From positions 1,550,001 to 1,614,000 of the forward strand of contig JASBNA010000007.1 in NCBI GenBank assembly GCA_038087015.1: 64,000 nt of DNA. The letters run 5' to 3'. This DNA comes from Cerrena zonata (taxonomy: Eukaryota; Basidiomycota; Agaricomycetes; Polyporales; Cerrenaceae). Position 1 is the first letter of the stretch. Every line of letters starts with the position of its first letter. The notes below the pieces were generated by a model, which was given only the letters and a program-made list of their open reading frames with translations, did not search any database and was not told where the DNA came from. Shown here in pieces: positions 59,332 to 64,000 of this stretch. The translations under genes and the position numbers were made by a program.

Positions 59332-60697
59332 GAGATTTAAAGACTTGTTGTTGTTGTCCCTGGCTCCGTAGGGCTAACTTATAGAAAGCCCGACCATTGG
59401 ATTGGTGTCCCCCCGGATCCGTTTCCTGTCCGCTCTTTATTACCTACCATTTTTTATACGGTACACCCGCTGCTTCTCATTTCTTGCATATCTCCGAAAT
59501 CTCATTCATGCGTTTATTTCTCTCTGTCCACGTTCAGTGCATTCCCGTGACGTCCATTTAAACATCTGGTCTTTCCTCCCCGTCTAACGACCTTCTTTAT
59601 CACAACTAACAATGGATATACCCGCCCGTGCACCTCGAATTAGAAGGGTTCTCTTCCTCCGCCTGTCCCCCTCCTCCCACACACTCCGTCTGCTTTCGTT
59701 TTTCACTATCACTATCTCTCTCTCAGTGTCTCCGTCCTAACCTTACCCTCTTAATGCACTACTTGACGACCGCCTTTTTTTTCTATTATTACCCTGCTCG
59801 TTCTGTACTATCCGGTCATTCTTGCATTCTTCCTCCCTTCATTCATGTCTATTCGATTTCCGGCATTCCTCTTCACACTGTTCGTTGACCGTTGCACACA
59901 GACCCCTTACCCCTGCAACCCTCCTCGTCATCGTCATCGTACCCCCTCCCTCCCTCTACCCGGGGCATTTCTATATTCATACCATACATTACTGACCAAA
60001 CGACCGATCTGAGCGTGGAAACTTCCCGATAGCATACCCCCACTTGCCCCCAACCACTTGGCCATCGTCGTCGTCGGGGTCGTATTAGTACCTTTTTTGG
60101 TTTTTGTTTGGATTTCCATTGTGTATTTACATATATACGTCGCAGTCGTAGTTAGTTGATTCGAACCATATAAAAACGTGCCTTTTCCTGGGTTTTTAGA
60201 AGATTGGATGTTGGGTCGTGTGTGATCATAATCATGAAGTTCACTCAAGCCTCGAAACGGATTAGTTGGTCTGACTATTTCTCCACCACCGGTCTCTTTG
60301 ACTCATGTACTATTATTTTTGGTTGAACGTGGTCTGTAAGACATTGGTTTCCGGTAGTTAGACTCTCCTAGTCCCGGTCGCCCGCTCTTACGTATTCTTC
60401 AATGTTATCACTCTGAGAAAATGAGGATGAAATTGAAAATTGAATATGACGAAGACATAACAATACGGCGGACAGAGTACGAAAAGCTAGCTAGAGTTGT
60501 AAAAATACATCAACTGGTTGAGAGTCGTCAGTCTATCAAGAACAACGAAAGTACGTGGGACCGAGTCGTTAACGTTCATAAAAAATGTGAGTAGTAGCAA
60601 TAGTAGCGATATTAGTATGATACGCAGAACGAAAACGAATGAAATAAAACAGAATGCCTGAATGGACTAATAAACAGAGCAAAGGAAAGTCACATCA
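59332..60697. other. Long convergent intergenic region
   Basis: Strongly CT-rich from 59.4 to 60.0 kb, probably a long 3' UTR of the 57973 gene. No open frame with coding character on either strand. Confidence 0.45.
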
Positions 60698-63600
60698 TCA
60701 TCTCAACCGCATGGCCCTCTCCTTCAAGGTTGGCTTCTTTGGTTCCGAAGTCACGATCACCTCATCATCAGAGTCGTCGATAGTCGTCACGTCTGCGGTG
60801 GCGCCAGCAGCAGCAGCTTCTGCTTTCTTCTGCGCCTCCTTCTCTTTCGTGAATTCTTGCCATTCCTTTGAAAGCTCTTCGACTCGAGACGTTAGGCTGT
60901 CTCGCATCCCGCCAACGATCTCGTGGCCCCAGTCTCTGTCACGGTCAGCGGAAGGATATTCGGATTTCTTGACCTTCGACTGTGGAAAAGAAAAGTCAAT
61001 GGATGAGTTAGAGAGATGGAGTGCTAGGACTATAGTGATAAGGATGGACGGGTGCTTACCAGGATAAGACGTGTATACATCTCGGGATCCGACATGAACC
61101 TTTGAACGAAGTGAAGGACGTAGATACCACAATCACAGTAGTTTGGTTGGTATGGGACGAATGCTGGACGTCCCATAGCTTCTGAAGTGTTTTCGCGACC
61201 CTTCTTGTCCTTAGCCTCGAGTTGCAGATACTTGCTCAGCGTCCTGACCGCTGCCTTGTGATCAGAACCTAGCGAATCAAAGGTGAATATAAGAGTCCTA
61301 CAAGGATAAGTAATGTAGTTAGATCGACGTATGCGTATGAAAAAAGAAGTGGGATGAAAGTACCGGTTAGGTTCAGGTTCTCCAGAGTTAGACGTGATGA
61401 CTTCTTCGTCCCCTGGTGGTTCTCCATCGACGTCCACGTCGAGCATGTTGATGTCCGCGGTCGTATCCATTTTTCGTCCAACCTTTCTACTAGCAGAGGA
61501 CTGATAGAATCTCTTCGGAGGTACGGTATCCACGGGTAGTCCAGTCATATGCGCCGAAACAGAAGATTCAATCTGAAGCAAGTAGGTAAATATTATATGA
61601 CAATGAGAATAATGTAAAACGCACCTCTGGAGCAGGAACAGGTTCGGTATGCAGAAGAGTAGAGATCGAATCATTCGATTCTAGAGCAGGAGTGATCGTT
61701 GAATCCACGTCCATCTCATCAGCATCGGAAGGATAACCAAGGACCGGCGCACTGAGAGGACTCGAGGTTCTCGTTTCTGAGTCCGTAGTCGCCACATCGT
61801 GGAGCGAACATGAACGTTGCAGCATATTTTCCACCTCATTCGTTTCGCCATCGTCATCCTTCTTGGTGCTCTGGGTAGCGGCTTCATCGCGTTCATCTTC
61901 ACTGTCAGGAATAATTTCCTCTTCCACAGGGACAGGAGAATGCGGACGAGAGACAGATTGCGCCGTGTCTGAGTCCGGATTTGGAGGTAGTGGTGGCGGA
62001 GGGTCATCGTACTCGAGTTCAGGAGATTCTATCCGTCTGCGTTTTCTGGTTATCGGTCCATTGATCAGGATTTTCTCCTTCGCAGGGGGTTCCACTAGAA
62101 CATATTCGGGGTTGCAGATCACGGCGAGATACCAATGGACACTAATGCATGGATGGTATTCAATGAAAGGACAGAGGTACAAGGATCAACTTACCGCTCG
62201 TTGATAGGAACAATAATGTATTTCTTTGTGAATAGATCTATTTTAGATGTCCATTTTCGAACGCTTTGGTAGCCTTGCTCTTTGCTGTAGGTCAAGAAGT
62301 AATGAATAACTCGGTGCGAAAAGGGGAATGAGAAAATATTACGCACTTGCGAACACTGATCTTCTTGTAAAAGAACGAGTTGAAGACGTGAATCTGATCT
62401 GCAAGGGTAGGGTTGTCTTGCCTGACACCTTCCAACCAGAGCCTGCACGGGTGTTAAAGCAACACTCATTAGCATGGAAATTATATTATCACATACTTGA
62501 GGCCGAACTCTATCAAAGTATCGTTCAAATATTCACCAGGGCGCAGTCGCCGTAGATCGCCTTTATTGATATTGACTGCACCTGTACCAGAGAATGGATA
62601 GACCAGGATACTAATCGAATATAAGAGGTTAACTATATGAGATTCAAGGGGGTGATAATACTTACAGTTTGTCCGCATCTGGAGACCGCCGATCTGATTC
62701 TGGTTCCGGTCCCCTAATTTCTTTCTGGCGGGCTCTGGTAAGACGGGGAACACTATCAAGAACCGTTGCTCTACCGAGTATATATTAGATACTCATTTAA
62801 CGGCAGAGATTATAAGGTTTGATCGATACCTTGTGCGTATTCGCTTTGTAGTGTCAGTAGGATGTGTAGAGGACGAGCCAAGAGCGGGATCTGGTCGGCG
62901 AGATTCTTGGAAGTCGTAAGCTTGGACAGCGTTTATCGCCGCCTCCCATGAACCCCTACTTCCACTTATACTATCCGGATATTAGCAAATACGTTGGAAC
63001 TTAGAGTTCCTTCAACTCACTCAGCAATGTGAATTTTTACACTCTCCCCTAATCGATCAAATAGTTCTTCGTATTGAGAACCGAAGTCCCAGTCTTTGTG
63101 ATCAGTTTGAAACTTTAGGGTAATACAACCATTCTGCGCCTTCGATCCTGATGCAAGAAACGATGAGTAATTGTTATACTGTCGTTGAGGTGCACACCGT
63201 ACCTGGCTTGAAGATCTTAAGGTCCTCATAGTCATCAGTCTTGCGGGTCTTGAACCAGATTTTCAATATGGCAAGACCCGTTGCCATACACTCAGGCGAT
63301 GATCGCTAGATTCCAACATTATTTCCTGCCAGTATCAAACAAGAGAGTGGTATATACCTCCATATGTTCTATTTCCATGAATCCAATCGACTGCCGGAGC
63401 TTTAGGCCCTCTTTGACACCAAGACCTCTGGCACCATTTGTAACGAGCCACCATTGTTCTGTGCTCGAAGGTCGTGATAGACCCCTTGTCCATGCTTCCA
63501 CTGGCAGAACTAATCCAATATTATCTTTGGCTTTCGTCTTTCCTTTATTTCGAGAAGGTGAAGCAAAACTTGAACTTGTTGCGACGTCATCTTTTGAAAA

Positions 63601-64000
63601 GAGTCTGACGACAGGTTGCGGAGGATGCCTCTCAAGCTGATAGCAAATCAGATTATTCGAGAAGAACTACGAAAGAAAATCCTGACCTGTTCATTCTTGC
63701 GATTTCGTTTCATGTTAGCCTTAACACCACCTGTCGAGCTTGGTATTTTGCTGAAATCAATAACCTTCGTTGTAGTGGGTTGTAATGGACGTTCCCGTTG
63801 ATTATAAACAGCTGCCAATTGTTTCACTGATCCTGGTCGTATTCCAAATCCATTCCTACTGTCGTTTGACGGAGAGACTTCTATCGGATCATCGTTGTCT
63901 CCCTTGGGACGATTTTTAGCAACTTTTTGCCGTAAACGCTCCGTATGTATTCCATCCTGCGGAAGCTTGCTTGTAGAAGGTTGTGGTGACCTCAACGGTG
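60698..64000 (-). CDS. ULP2: SUMO protease of the ULP2/SENP6-7 type, 5' end outside window
   Basis: Multi-exon; stop TGA 60698-60700; the start lies beyond 64000. The N-terminal part is basic and Ser-rich, with a PH-like region around 63.0-63.5 kb. The C48 peptidase begins INKGDLRRLRPGEYLNDTLI, continues KWTSKIDLFTKKYIIVPINE and the catalytic His in RHWYLAVICNPEYVLVEP, then after an insert of about 220 acidic and Ser-rich residues come the Asp (TLIFTFDSLGSDHKAAV) and Cys (QPNYCDCGIYVLHFVQRFMS). A large insert between His and Asp is typical of Ulp2 and SENP6/7, which trim poly-SUMO chains in the nucleus. The C-terminal tail is coiled and acidic (TTIDDSDDEVIVTSEP), resembling a SUMO-interaction motif. 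Confidence 0.85.

Noticed and set aside
1..64000. CRISPR arrays, transposons, LTR elements, operons with Shine-Dalgarno sites
   Set aside because: Not expected in a fungal nuclear genome or not seen; no long terminal or tandem repeats were found by eye.

Overview
The window is nuclear DNA of a filamentous basidiomycete, most likely an Agaricomycete. The genes carry many short GT-AG introns of roughly 40-70 nt, exons are often tiny, there are intron-containing tRNA genes, and the protein set is typically fungal (PX-PH phospholipase D, FPS-type aquaglyceroporin, F-box and MYND proteins, YSC84-like SYLF protein). All protein reading was done by eye from splice signals and reading frame. Family names rest on recognised motifs, not on a database search.

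Layout: 1-9.9 kb holds the 3' part of a GCFC splicing-factor gene, tRNA-Lys(TTT), a small mitochondrial-type membrane protein, a multi-pass membrane protein, an unknown-family gene, tRNA-Leu(CAA), COX20 and a CDC25/rhodanese phosphatase. 10-19.2 kb holds the VDAC porin (divergent from the phosphatase), two more members of the unknown family, an aquaglyceroporin and a SYLF protein. 19.5-32.7 kb holds an ectonucleotide pyrophosphatase/phosphodiesterase, a PHD-finger protein, a large phospholipase D and the F-actin capping protein alpha subunit. 33.7-46 kb holds an F-box protein, a short-chain dehydrogenase and then three tightly spaced same-strand genes: a LamB/YcsF (PxpA) protein, a fused biotin carboxylase-KipA-KipI-biotinyl protein without the allophanate hydrolase domain of Dur1,2, and a FAD-dependent dehydrogenase of the fumarate reductase/tricarballylate dehydrogenase type. 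These three look like a catabolic cluster for a lactam or amide substrate. 46.4-51.2 kb is a small duplicated accessory block: two MYND-finger paralogues (one truncated), a decayed fragment of a third, and a PH-CRIB protein that looks like a Cla4-type kinase without its kinase domain. 51.5-64 kb holds SMC6, a serine/proline/glutamine-rich single-pass membrane protein and a ULP2/SENP6-type SUMO protease that runs off the right end.

A recurring feature is single-base frame breaks at short homopolymers inside otherwise well conserved genes (seven candidates in six genes, including SMC6). They are too short to be introns and are most simply read as uncorrected assembly indels, although real decay cannot be excluded from sequence alone.
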